Assembly (NCBI GenBank): GCA_945901965.1
Contig: CAMDMN010000066.1
Coordinates: 1-9,518 of the forward strand
DNA length: 9,518 nt
DNA from: Legionella genomosp. 1
GTDB taxonomy: Bacteria; Pseudomonadota; Gammaproteobacteria; Legionellales; Legionellaceae
Direction: 5' to 3'
In this document: one piece after another, positions 1 through 6,575 of the stretch
Numbering within the stretch: the stretch's first letter is position 1
Layout of the letters: every line of letters starts with the position of its first letter
Translations under genes and position numbers: made by a program
Notes under the pieces: model-generated
Databases searched by the model: none
What the model saw: the letters and a program-made list of their open reading frames with translations, nothing else
Told to the model about the DNA's origin: nothing

Positions 1-30
1 AATCCCGGAAACCATAACTACACTTAAATA

Positions 31-58
31 AAAAAACCCCGCAGTTGCGAGGTTTTTT
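31..58 (-). terminator. Rho-independent terminator after rpsI
   Basis: On the minus strand a CCTCGC stem pairs with GCGGGG (one T-G wobble) around a 4-nt AACT loop, flanked by six A on one side and six T on the other. It begins 13 bp beyond the rpsI stop and ends the rplM-rpsI transcript. The symmetrical A and T tracts mean it could also stop transcription arriving on the plus strand. The remaining 30 bases to the window edge show nothing recognisable. Confidence 0.9.
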
Positions 59-71
59 AAAGTGGATTTTT

Positions 72-503
72 TTATCGTTTCGAGTACTGTGTTGCTCGAC
101 GTGCTTTGTGTAGGCCGACTTTCTTTCTTTCTACACATCTTGAATCTCGAGTTAAAAGACCACGTGCTCGTAATTTTCTACGGAATGAATCTGGTAATGG
201 CTCTGCATCTTCTGCCAAACCTTTTTCATCATATATAACTAAAGCTCGTGCTATACCTAAACGAACAGCTCCGGCTTGGCCAGTAATTCCGCCGCCGACA
301 ACAGTCGCATAAATATCAAATTTATTAAGCATATCAACTGCCTCTAGTGGCTGCCTAATAATCATGCATGATGTTTCCACACCAAAATAGCCATCTAAAG
401 AACGATTATTAATCTTAATGTCGCCTTTACCAGGACGTAAAAAAACTCTAGCTACTGAACTTTTTCTGCGGCCGGTGCCATAGTATTGTTGCAATTCTGC
501 CAT
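72..503 (-). CDS. rpsI: 30S ribosomal protein S9
   Basis: This is ribosomal protein S9 (uS9), a small-subunit head protein whose C-terminal tail reaches the P-site tRNA. Seen: the N-terminal YYGTGRRKSSVARVF block (residues 7-21), the GGGITGQAGAVR loop (70-81), and the basic tail ending in SKR that is typical of the family. At 143 residues it is longer than the usual 128-130; the excess is an acidic, proline-containing insert at about residues 94-105 after ALVIYDE, where E. coli goes almost directly into its SLRSELRKAG helix. The ATG at 503 is preceded by GAGGA, which lies inside the end of rplM; only 5 bp separate the genes, so they are translated as a pair. Assignment is certain; the insert is the only oddity. 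Confidence 0.98.
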   Translation of the reverse strand: MAELQQYYGTGRRKSSVARVFLRPGKGDIKINNRSLDGYFGVETSCMIIRQPLEAVDMLNKFDIYATVVGGGITGQAGAVRLGIARALVIYDEKGLAEDAEPLPDSFRRKLRARGLLTRDSRCVERKKVGLHKARRATQYSKR

Positions 504-508
504 AATAC

Positions 509-943
509 TTATTCCTCAATCTCAAGTTTTACAGGTTGCTGTGCTTCGTGTGGGTGATCAGAACCAACGTAAATTTTTAATTTACGGTACATCTCTCTGC
601 CCAAAGGATTTTTAGGCAACATCCCTTTGACTGCACGCTCAATAATTTGTGTAGGGTTTTTTTGCTGCAATTTCTCGAAAGTCATTTCTTTAATACCACC
701 TGGAAAACCAGTATGGTTATAATATATCTTATCTTTAAATTTGCGGCCAGTAACCTTTACTTTCTCTGCATTGGTAACAATAATATAATCACCCGTATCT
801 ACGTGTTGAGTATACTCTGCTTTATGTTTGCCACGTAAACGACGAGCAATTTCTGTAGCAAGGCGACCTAAAATTTTGTCGCTAGCATCAACCACAAACC
901 AATCACGTTTAACTTCATGTGCTTTGGCGCTAAATGTCTTCAT
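509..943 (-). CDS. rplM: 50S ribosomal protein L13
   Basis: This is ribosomal protein L13 (uL13), an early-assembling large-subunit protein. The 144 residues align end to end with the E. coli protein (142): MKTFSAK start, VKRDWFVVDA, ILGRLATEIARRLRGKHK (about 24-41), the YTQHVDTGDYIIVTNA block, and the signature VKGMLPKNPLGR (about 105-116). The ATG at 943 follows a GGAG eight bases upstream. It is the first gene of the conserved rplM-rpsI pair and has its own likely promoter (998-1026). Nothing in it looks broken or unusual. Confidence 0.98.
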   Translation of the reverse strand: MKTFSAKAHEVKRDWFVVDASDKILGRLATEIARRLRGKHKAEYTQHVDTGDYIIVTNAEKVKVTGRKFKDKIYYNHTGFPGGIKEMTFEKLQQKNPTQIIERAVKGMLPKNPLGREMYRKLKIYVGSDHPHEAQQPVKLEIEE

Positions 944-997
944 TAAAATAACTCCGTACCGCCTAAAAATTAAAATCTTTCAAATCTTGGACGGGCG

Positions 998-1026
998 ATT
1001 TTAACTAAAAAGATGAAAGCACACAA
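998..1026 (-). promoter_or_regulatory. Predicted sigma-70 promoter of rplM-rpsI
   Basis: Reading the minus strand, TTGTGT (1021-1026) is followed 17 nt later by TAAAAT (998-1003) and then a GC-rich CGCCCG discriminator. The stretch upstream (1027-1067) is almost pure A/T and could act as an UP element. A GC-rich discriminator is typical of growth-rate and ppGpp-controlled ribosomal promoters. The -35 box matches only 3 of 6 consensus bases, so this is a prediction. It is the only promoter-like pair I found in the 124-bp gap. Confidence 0.5.
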
Positions 1027-1067
1027 GTAAAATGTAAACTTTATTTTATAATATAATAAAATTTCAC

Positions 1068-1394
1068 TTAAAGTTCGGGCAAATCACCTAAATATAACCT
1101 ATCAACCTTACGTCCAAGGACTAAATGAACCGCTATAATCTCATCTATATCTTCTTTTAATGAATATTTATACCAAACACCTTCAGGATAAATAACTAAA
1201 GATGGGCCAACACTACAACGGCCTAAACATCCTGATTTACTAACCCTAAATTTCTGCGGTCCATGTAAACCAAGATCTTTTAACCTGGTTTTCAAATATT
1301 CAAAAAAAGGCTCGCCGCCAGAATTTGCACAGCAAATTTTTCCTGCATCTTTTTTATTAGTGCAGATAAAGATATGTTTCGTATAATAACTCAA
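1068..1394 (-). CDS. Thioredoxin-fold [2Fe-2S] ferredoxin-like protein
   Basis: A 108-residue protein of the small (2Fe-2S) ferredoxin family with a thioredoxin-like fold (COG3411 type). Seen: an N-terminal IFICTN strand with Cys11, an ICC pair (Cys21/Cys22), then GCLGRC (Cys56 and Cys60) followed by GPSLVIYPEGVWY, which is the family layout. Cys11, one of Cys21/22, Cys56 and Cys60 would be the cluster ligands. It presumably carries electrons in the cytoplasm; the partner is unknown. The most likely start is a TTG at 1394 whose last two bases belong to the ihfA stop (TTGA overlap), with only a weak purine-rich stretch before it, so translation is probably coupled to ihfA. No ATG gives the complete N-terminal Cys strand. 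The gene follows ihfA, but no functional link to IHF or PheRS is evident. Confidence 0.88.
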   Translation of the reverse strand: MSYYTKHIFICTNKKDAGKICCANSGGEPFFEYLKTRLKDLGLHGPQKFRVSKSGCLGRCSVGPSLVIYPEGVWYKYSLKEDIDEIIAVHLVLGRKVDRLYLGDLPEL

Positions 1395-1684
1395 TGTTTT
1401 CTTGCTTCTACTCTTGTTTTTAATTTAAGTCCTGGCTTAAATGTAACTACACGCCGAGCACTTACGTCTATCTCTTCGCCAGTTTTTGGATTTCTTCCTG
1501 GGCGCTGTAACTTATCCCGTAAAATAAAATTTCCAAAACCCGATAGTTTTACATGTTTACCATTTTCCAAAGCAAATCTTATTTCTTCAAAAAATTCTTC
1601 AACCATCGCCTTGGCTTCAGGTTTAGATAAATCTAACGCATCACATAAGGCATCAGCCATATTAGCTTTAGATAGAGCATTCAT
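1391..1684 (-). CDS. ihfA: Integration host factor alpha subunit
   Basis: This is the alpha subunit of IHF, the heterodimeric nucleoid protein that bends DNA sharply at specific sites and works in recombination, replication initiation and promoter architecture. In 97 residues: the N-terminal helical dimerisation region (MNALSKANMADAL onward), VKLSGFGNF (about 45-53), and the beta arm with QRPGRNPKTGEE (60-71), in which Pro66 is the DNA-intercalating proline, then ARRVVTFKPG. The closeness to E. coli IHF alpha, rather than to HU or IHF beta, and the position after pheT identify it. The ATG at 1684 has a good GAGGGA six bases upstream. It lies 42 bp after pheT, as in enterobacteria and pseudomonads, and its stop overlaps the ferredoxin start. 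Confidence 0.96.
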   Translation of the reverse strand: MNALSKANMADALCDALDLSKPEAKAMVEEFFEEIRFALENGKHVKLSGFGNFILRDKLQRPGRNPKTGEEIDVSARRVVTFKPGLKLKTRVEARKH

Positions 1685-1726
1685 GATTAGTCCCTCAATA
1701 ATTACACCTCTTAAGACAAAAATTAA

Positions 1727-4120
1727 TTAAACGTTGTCTCTACGAAGTATGATAGAAAACTCATCCCCTAGTTTTTTTATTATAGCATCGATTGTTAAAT
1801 TAATCTCTGCATCGACCAGTGTGCGACTATCATCTTGTAACGTCAAGGATATAGCTAAACTTTTTTTACCTTGTGGGATAGACTCACCAATATATAAATC
1901 AAAAACATCAAACGACTTAAGCCAATTATTAGCAACTACATCACGAACAGCCTGCTCAATATCTAAAGCACTAACCTCATTATTAACAAGAAGTGATAAA
2001 TCGCGTCTTATTTGCGGGTATTTTGAGATTGCTTGATAACGAATAAGATTTTCACGAATTATTGGCTTTAATGACAACTCAAATAAAATCACTTCATCAC
2101 TAAGTGAAAGTTCATCATTAAACCGAGGATGGAGTACTCCCACCCAACCTAACTCTTGATTATCAAGTAAAATACGTGCCGATTTTCCTGGATGCAATGC
2201 ATTATGATTAGCCGCTACAAATTTAACATTATTAAGATTTAAACTTGCAAATAGAGCTTGTATATCACCCTTCATGTCATAAAAATCAAATGCGTGTGTT
2301 TTCTCACTCCAATTAAAAGCACCTTGCTGACCAGTTATAAGACCGGCAATACATTGACGCTCCTCTAATTTTCCTTGTGTATTATCAAAAACCACACCCG
2401 CTTCAAAAAATTTTATTACCGTTTGTTGCCGATGGATATTATAAATCATCGAGGCAATTAAACCCGCCCACATACCTACCCGCATCTCTGATAGCTCCAA
2501 AGATATAGGATTTAGTAATTTCAGCGCTTGTGATTCTTTATAAAGCTCTTGTTGTAAAGCTGGGTCAACGAAACTATAACTAATTGTTTCATGATAACCC
2601 CTGTCGGATAAAAACTTACCAATCTCACCTAATAAGTATTCGTAACTATTAATTGTCCCTGCTTGCATATCAGCAATATGAGGCAGAGCTTCTAGCTTAT
2701 CATAACCATAAAGCCTAATAATCTCTTCAACTACATCTTCATCTGCTCCAATATCAAATCGATATGAAGGTGCTGTAATAGACCAAGGTGTTTCCTTATT
2801 ATTAACAATCATACCTAAATCTTTTAAAATTTTAAGCATAGATTCATGAGAAATATCAACGCCAGTTAATTTTTTAACTTTTGCAGGATTAAATAATATT
2901 ACCTCTTTAGTAGGTAATGATTCTTCTTTAATCGCGGTAACTATAGGACCTAACTCACCACCTACTATTTCTTGCAGCAAGTAAGTTGCCCGTTCTAAAG
3001 CTATTATTTGTAAATTTGGATCAACGCCGCGTTCAAAGCGCTGAGATGAATCACTAGATAAACTAAAACTCCTTGCAACCCCTGAAATAATTAATGGATT
3101 AAAAAAAGCAGATTCTATAAAAATATCATCAGTATCATCATTTACAGCAGATTCATCCCCGCCCATAATCCCCGCAAGAGCCAATGGTTTATTATGAGAT
3201 GCTATAACTAAAACTTTCTCAGATAATTTAATTTCTTGACCATCAAGTAATTTAAGTTTTTCATCTTCATGACCAAAACGAACTTTTATCCCGCCATCAA
3301 TACTCTTTAAATCAAAAGCATGCATGGGCTGACCTAATTCAATCATTACATAATTTATAACATCAACCACAGGATGAATAGCACGAATACCAGATCGTCT
3401 TAATCGCTCTTTTATCCATACTGGTGTTTTAGCATTTTTATTAATTTTTTTAATAATTCGGCCGCAATATTTTGGGCAAGCATCATATGCTTCTAAATCA
3501 ATCGTTAATTTATCATCAATTTTTGACAAATTTTCATGAGTCGGTATTTTAGTCAATGGTAAATTATTTAAAGCAGCAACCTCACGCGCAAGCCCTAAAA
3601 CACTAAAACAATCAGCTCGATTAGGAGTAAGATCGATATCAAATACTTGATCATCTAAGTTCAAATAGATTCGCAAGTCTTCACCAATTGGCGCATCCTC
3701 ACTAAGCTCCATAATGCCATCAGAACTTTCTTCTAAACCAAGTTCAGCTACAGAACACAACATCCCTTGTGAAAGTTGCCCTCGAAGCATTGATTCTTTT
3801 ATTTTAAAATCATTAGGTAAATTAGCTCCAATAGTAGCTAATGCGACCATTAAACCTTTGCGAACATTAGAGGCTCCACAAACAATTTTAAGTGGATTGC
3901 CAGATCCCACATCAACTTCGCATAAAGTTAATTTATCGGCATTAGGATGTTGCTCTGTACTTAAAACTTTAGCAACAATAACTCCATCAAACGAGCCTGC
4001 AACTGGATTTAATCCATCCACTTCTAAACCTGCCATAGTCAACTGCGCGGCAATTTGTGGTCCTGTTAATAAAGGATTAACCAATTCTCGCAACCACAAT
4101 TCGCTTAGATTCATGCTCAT
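1727..4120 (-). CDS. pheT: Phenylalanine--tRNA ligase beta subunit
   Basis: This is the beta subunit of the alpha2-beta2 phenylalanyl-tRNA synthetase, which binds tRNA-Phe and carries the editing site that removes Tyr-tRNA-Phe. Length is 797 residues (E. coli 795). Seen: N-terminal SELWLRELVNP; the EMAP-like tRNA-binding domain with HPNADKL (58-64) and RGQLSQGMLCS (113-123); DLTPNRADC (163-171); the B3/B4 editing region (about 210-400) with GQPMHAFD (263-270) and RFERGVDP (361-368); B5 (about 405-480) with YRFDIGADEDVVEEI; and a C-terminal ferredoxin-fold anticodon-binding domain (about 700-796) with YPQIRRDLSLLVN. Two starts are possible: ATG 4120 and ATG 4114. AGGA sits seven bases before 4114 and E. 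coli PheT aligns from there, so 4114 may be the true start. It lies 25 bp after pheS and is intact. Confidence 0.97.
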   Translation of the reverse strand: MSMNLSELWLRELVNPLLTGPQIAAQLTMAGLEVDGLNPVAGSFDGVIVAKVLSTEQHPNADKLTLCEVDVGSGNPLKIVCGASNVRKGLMVALATIGANLPNDFKIKESMLRGQLSQGMLCSVAELGLEESSDGIMELSEDAPIGEDLRIYLNLDDQVFDIDLTPNRADCFSVLGLAREVAALNNLPLTKIPTHENLSKIDDKLTIDLEAYDACPKYCGRIIKKINKNAKTPVWIKERLRRSGIRAIHPVVDVINYVMIELGQPMHAFDLKSIDGGIKVRFGHEDEKLKLLDGQEIKLSEKVLVIASHNKPLALAGIMGGDESAVNDDTDDIFIESAFFNPLIISGVARSFSLSSDSSQRFERGVDPNLQIIALERATYLLQEIVGGELGPIVTAIKEESLPTKEVILFNPAKVKKLTGVDISHESMLKILKDLGMIVNNKETPWSITAPSYRFDIGADEDVVEEIIRLYGYDKLEALPHIADMQAGTINSYEYLLGEIGKFLSDRGYHETISYSFVDPALQQELYKESQALKLLNPISLELSEMRVGMWAGLIASMIYNIHRQQTVIKFFEAGVVFDNTQGKLEERQCIAGLITGQQGAFNWSEKTHAFDFYDMKGDIQALFASLNLNNVKFVAANHNALHPGKSARILLDNQELGWVGVLHPRFNDELSLSDEVILFELSLKPIIRENLIRYQAISKYPQIRRDLSLLVNNEVSALDIEQAVRDVVANNWLKSFDVFDLYIGESIPQGKKSLAISLTLQDDSRTLVDAEINLTIDAIIKKLGDEFSIILRRDNV

Positions 4121-4145
4121 TTCCTACCTAAAAATTAATTTATTC

Positions 4146-5159
4146 TTAAAATTGATTTAAAAACGCCAAATCATTTTCAAACATCTTGCGTAAATCATCA
4201 ATGCCATAGTAAAGCATCGCTAATCTATCTATACCCATACCAAAAGCCCAGCCCTGATATTCAGTGGGTGAAATATTAACCGCCTCTAGAACCTTAGGGT
4301 GCACCATGCCGCAACCGAGAACCTCAAGCCATCCGGTAAATTTACAAGATCGACATCCGCGCCCTAAGCATTGAGTACATTCAATATCAACTTCTGCTGA
4401 TGGCTCAGTAAATGGAAAATAAGAAGGTCTAAATCTTACCTTTACCTCGCGCTTAAAAAAATATGAAAAGAAATCGCCAAGTAACCCCTTTAATCCAGCC
4501 ATTGTGGCACTACTATCAATTAACAAACCTTCTACTTGATGAAACATTGGCGTATGAGTTACATCTGAATCACAACGATAAACTCGCCCCGGGGCAATCA
4601 ACCTAAAGGGTGGTTTACGATTTTCCATAGTACGAATTTGTACTGGAGAAGTATGTGTTCTTAATAAGCGACCATCACCAAAATAAAAGGTATCATGCAT
4701 AGCACGCGCAGGATGATGCGAAGGGATATTTAAAGCTTCAAAATTATAAAATTCGGTTTCGATTTCAGGGCCTTCAACGATATCAAAGCCTAAACGAATA
4801 AAATAATCATTAATACGCTTTCTAACTTGGGTTACAGGATGAAATGAACCAGACTTATTAGCACGACCTGGCAAAGTGACATCAATTTTCTCTTCGGCTA
4901 ATTTTCGTTCTAATTCTAACTCTTTTAATTTAAGCATTTTATTTTCAATAGAAATGCTTAAATCGCGCTTAACTTGATTAACAAGTTGACCCATTTTAGG
5001 TTTATCTTCGGCAGATAAATTAACTAAACCTTTTAAGACGTCCGTTAACTTACCTTTTTTGCCTAAATAATCAACTCTAATAGCTTCAAGAGCACTAAGA
5101 TCATTTGCCTTTTCAATGGCTACCATTGCTTCTTGTTGCAGAATATTAATATCTTGCAT
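4146..5159 (-). CDS. pheS: Phenylalanine--tRNA ligase alpha subunit
   Basis: This is the catalytic subunit of phenylalanyl-tRNA synthetase (class II), which makes Phe-AMP and charges tRNA-Phe together with PheT. Seen in 337 residues: an N-terminal helical coiled-coil arm that contacts tRNA (about 1-95, with YLGKKGKLT), HPVTQVRKRI (107-116), GPEIETEFYNFEALNIP HHPAR (about 130-152), APGRVYRCDSDVTHTPMFHQVEG (189-211), motif 2 RPSYFPFTEPSAEVD (244-258) and motif 3 GMGIDRLAML (307-316). Between motif 2 and GWLEVLGCGMVHP is an insert with four cysteines (261, 264, 269, 272), a possible metal-binding knuckle absent from E. coli PheS but seen in some other bacteria. I chose ATG 5159; an in-frame GTG at 5171 would add four residues but has no better ribosome site. 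A terminator-like hairpin lies 15 bp upstream, suggesting attenuation. Confidence 0.97.
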   Translation of the reverse strand: MQDINILQQEAMVAIEKANDLSALEAIRVDYLGKKGKLTDVLKGLVNLSAEDKPKMGQLVNQVKRDLSISIENKMLKLKELELERKLAEEKIDVTLPGRANKSGSFHPVTQVRKRINDYFIRLGFDIVEGPEIETEFYNFEALNIPSHHPARAMHDTFYFGDGRLLRTHTSPVQIRTMENRKPPFRLIAPGRVYRCDSDVTHTPMFHQVEGLLIDSSATMAGLKGLLGDFFSYFFKREVKVRFRPSYFPFTEPSAEVDIECTQCLGRGCRSCKFTGWLEVLGCGMVHPKVLEAVNISPTEYQGWAFGMGIDRLAMLYYGIDDLRKMFENDLAFLNQF

Positions 5160-5174
5160 GATTAAGCCCACAAG

Positions 5175-5197
5175 TAAAAAGGAGGCAGAAGCCTCCT
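5175..5197 (-). terminator. Terminator-like hairpin in the pheS leader (possible attenuator)
   Basis: On the minus strand AGGAGGC pairs perfectly with GCCTCCT around a TTCT loop and runs directly into five T. It ends 15 bp before the pheS ATG. E. coli also has a terminator here, controlled by the Phe-rich pheM leader peptide. I looked for a Phe-rich leader ORF between rplT and this hairpin and found none, so either it is a partial terminator limiting rplT-to-pheS read-through, or attenuation works without a pheM-like peptide. The T-run is short, so termination may be incomplete. Confidence 0.7.
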
Positions 5198-5241
5198 ATT
5201 GAAATACACACTAGAACTCTTGTTAAATAACTATAGTATTG

Positions 5242-5320
5242 GTAGGGTGGGCAAAGCGATAGCGTGCCCACCAACTCCACATTGGTGGGCACGTCGCTGG
5301 CGCTTCTTTGCCCACCCTAC
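5242..5320. repeat. REP doublet (REPIN/BIME-like), two inverted GTAG-headed palindromes
   Basis: Two REP-like units face each other in the rplT-pheS gap. The left unit is GTAG (5242-5245) then GGTGGGCA (5246-5253) pairing with TGCCCACC (5265-5272). The right unit is the reverse: CTAC at 5317-5320, with GGTGGGCA (5284-5291) and TGCCCACC (5309-5316). The outermost 15 bases (5242-5256 and 5306-5320) are perfect inverted repeats, and an inner perfect pair lies at 5263-5274/5282-5293, so the whole 79 bp can fold as one long hairpin. A GTAG head followed by an imperfect palindrome, doubled in inverted orientation, is the known architecture of REP elements moved by RAYT transposases. No RAYT gene is present here, and there is only this one copy in the window. 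I see no clear target-site duplication. Confidence 0.8.
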
Positions 5321-5353
5321 ATATATTCATTTACGCTATAAATTTAATAAGTT

Positions 5354-5713
5354 CTACTTAGCTATTGCTGCTTTTGCAAGATCTGCAACTGCTGCAAAAC
5401 CTGGTTTATCGTGTACTGCCATATCGGCAAGAACTTTTCTGTCAAGCTCAATTGCAGCCTTTTTCAAACCATCAATCAAGCGGCTGTAAGAAATACCACA
5501 CTCTCTCGCTGCTGCGTTAATTCTAACGATCCATAACGCACGAAATTGACGTTTCTTTTGACGTCTATCTCTATAAGCATATTGACCTGCTTTAATAACA
5601 GCTTGTTTAGCCACTCGGTACGTACGGCTACGAGCACCATAATAACCTTTGGCTTGGTCTAAGATTTTTTTGTGACGAGCTTTTGCTGTCACACCACGTT
5701 TAACTCTTGGCAT
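5354..5713 (-). CDS. rplT: 50S ribosomal protein L20
   Basis: This is ribosomal protein L20 (bL20), which binds 23S rRNA early in assembly and in E. coli and Bacillus also represses its own operon. The 119 residues match the family length (118): MPRVKRGVTAKARHKKIL, AKGYYGARSRTYRVAKQAV, then YAYRDRRQKKRQFRALWIVRINAAAR (about 46-71) and the globular C-terminal part with YSRLIDGLKKA. The long, very basic N-terminal extension that threads into the 50S is evident. The start has a strong AAGGGGGGA seven bases before the ATG, 15 bp after rpmI. Downstream lies a 194-bp gap to pheS with a REPIN and a terminator-like hairpin. I could not identify an L20 operator by eye. Confidence 0.98.
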   Translation of the reverse strand: MPRVKRGVTAKARHKKILDQAKGYYGARSRTYRVAKQAVIKAGQYAYRDRRQKKRQFRALWIVRINAAARECGISYSRLIDGLKKAAIELDRKVLADMAVHDKPGFAAVADLAKAAIAK

Positions 5714-5728
5714 TATTCATTCCCCCCC

Positions 5729-5929
5729 TTAACTACCGTGCAACATACGCGAAGCTAAACGCGCATCGCACTGTTTTAATGTACCTGAAGCAACACGCAA
5801 ATGACGTTTTTGCTTCGTCGATTTTTTGGTGAGGATATGATTCCTATAAGCACCGCGACGCTTGATAGCTCCACTCGCTGTTTTGCGAAAACGTTTACAC
5901 GCTCCGCGATGTGATTTTAACTTTGGCAT
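5729..5929 (-). CDS. rpmI: 50S ribosomal protein L35
   Basis: This is ribosomal protein L35 (bL35), a small basic large-subunit protein of 66 residues here (usual 64-65). Seen: the family start MPKLKSHRGACKRFRKTASG and the diagnostic HILTKKSTKQKRHLR. The ATG at 5929 is chosen because family members begin exactly at MPK and because GGAG lies ten bases upstream; an open frame runs 14 codons further upstream but is not expected to be translated. It sits between infC (52-bp gap) and rplT (15-bp gap) in the invariant infC-rpmI-rplT order. The C-terminal third is divergent, as is common in this family. Confidence 0.96.
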   Translation of the reverse strand: MPKLKSHRGACKRFRKTASGAIKRRGAYRNHILTKKSTKQKRHLRVASGTLKQCDARLASRMLHGS

Positions 5930-5981
5930 AACATCTGTACTCCGCATTAAATTAATTAACAAAGGGCCCAAATAAAAAACC

Positions 5982-6518
5982 CTATTTCTTCTTCGGCGAC
6001 AATACCATTAGTAGCTGGCGACCCTCACGCTTTGCATGTTGCTCAACCACAGCAAATTCAACTGTGTCTTGCTGCAAGCGCTCAAGTATTTTCATACCAA
6101 GCTCTTGATGTGCCACTTCACGACCACGGAAACGTAGCGTTACTTTGACCTTATCGCCATTATTCAGGAAACGTAACAGGTTGCGTAGCTTGACCTGATA
6201 ATCCCCATCCTCCGTCGTAGGACGGAATTTTAATTCCTTGATTTGAATTTGCTTCTGCTTTTTCTTTGCTTCAGCTTGTTTCTTATTCACCTCAAAGAGA
6301 AACTTACCATAATCCATAATCCGGCATACTGGCGGCTTAGCTGTTGGTGATATCTCTACCAAATCAAAGCCACCTTCTTCCGCTGCACGCAATGCTTCGC
6401 GCGTGGATACCACACCAGCCTGATTGCCTTCTGCATCAATTAAGCGTACCTCGGGTACATTGATTTGTTCATTGATTCTCGCGCGATCACCTTCACGCTT
6501 AGTTGATGCACTAATAAT
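5982..6518 (-). CDS. infC: Translation initiation factor IF-3, ATT start
   Basis: IF3 binds the 30S subunit, prevents early 50S joining and proofreads the start codon and initiator tRNA. From ATT 6518 the protein has 178 residues (E. coli 180). Seen: an N-domain with RINEQINVPEVRLI (14-27), the signature RIMDYGKF (66-73), a lysine/glutamine-rich linker (about 79-95), and a C-domain with GDKVKVTLRFRGRE and a basic KREGRQLLMVLSPKKK end. There is no ATG or GTG that keeps the essential N-domain: the first GTG (6413) would cut off RINEQI. The frame is closed by TGA just before two tandem ATT codons (6518 and 6515); GGGGGA lies 5 and 8 nt upstream of them respectively. ATT is the known infC start in E. 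coli, where IF3 discriminates against it and so limits its own synthesis. It lies 57 bp after thrS. Confidence 0.95.
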   Translation of the reverse strand: MISASTKREGDRARINEQINVPEVRLIDAEGNQAGVVSTREALRAAEEGGFDLVEISPTAKPPVCRIMDYGKFLFEVNKKQAEAKKKQKQIQIKELKFRPTTEDGDYQVKLRNLLRFLNNGDKVKVTLRFRGREVAHQELGMKILERLQQDTVEFAVVEQHAKREGRQLLMVLSPKKK

Positions 6519-6575
6519 TCAATCCCCCAGCTGGTTAATAATTACAGAACCACAACGTTTTGTGTATGTCCTGTT

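Noticed and set aside
1374..1730. 118-codon plus-strand open frame opposite ihfA
   Set aside because: It covers the whole of ihfA on the opposite strand; ihfA is unmistakable, and this frame shows no recognisable protein features.
3714..4160. 148-codon plus-strand open frame opposite the pheT start
   Set aside because: It lies antisense to conserved pheT sequence, has Ser/Pro/Thr-rich composition typical of a reverse-frame shadow, and no ribosome-binding site.
5242..5320. CRISPR repeat or simple bidirectional terminator
   Set aside because: Only two inverted units exist with an 11-bp spacer and no array, and no T-run follows either arm; the GTAG heads fit a REPIN better.
5230..5335. Short minus-strand ORF through the REPIN as a possible pheS leader peptide
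   Set aside because: Its codons are dictated by the palindrome, it is Trp/Ala/Pro-rich rather than Phe-rich, and there is no ribosome site before its ATG.
5199..5489. 96-codon plus-strand frame running through the REPIN into antisense rplT
   Set aside because: Its composition simply reflects the repeat and the reverse of rplT; no start signals.
5930..5981. L20 translational operator (pseudoknot) between infC and rpmI
   Set aside because: Expected from E. coli, but the 52-nt gap shows only a GGGCCC palindrome and no structure I could confidently match by eye.
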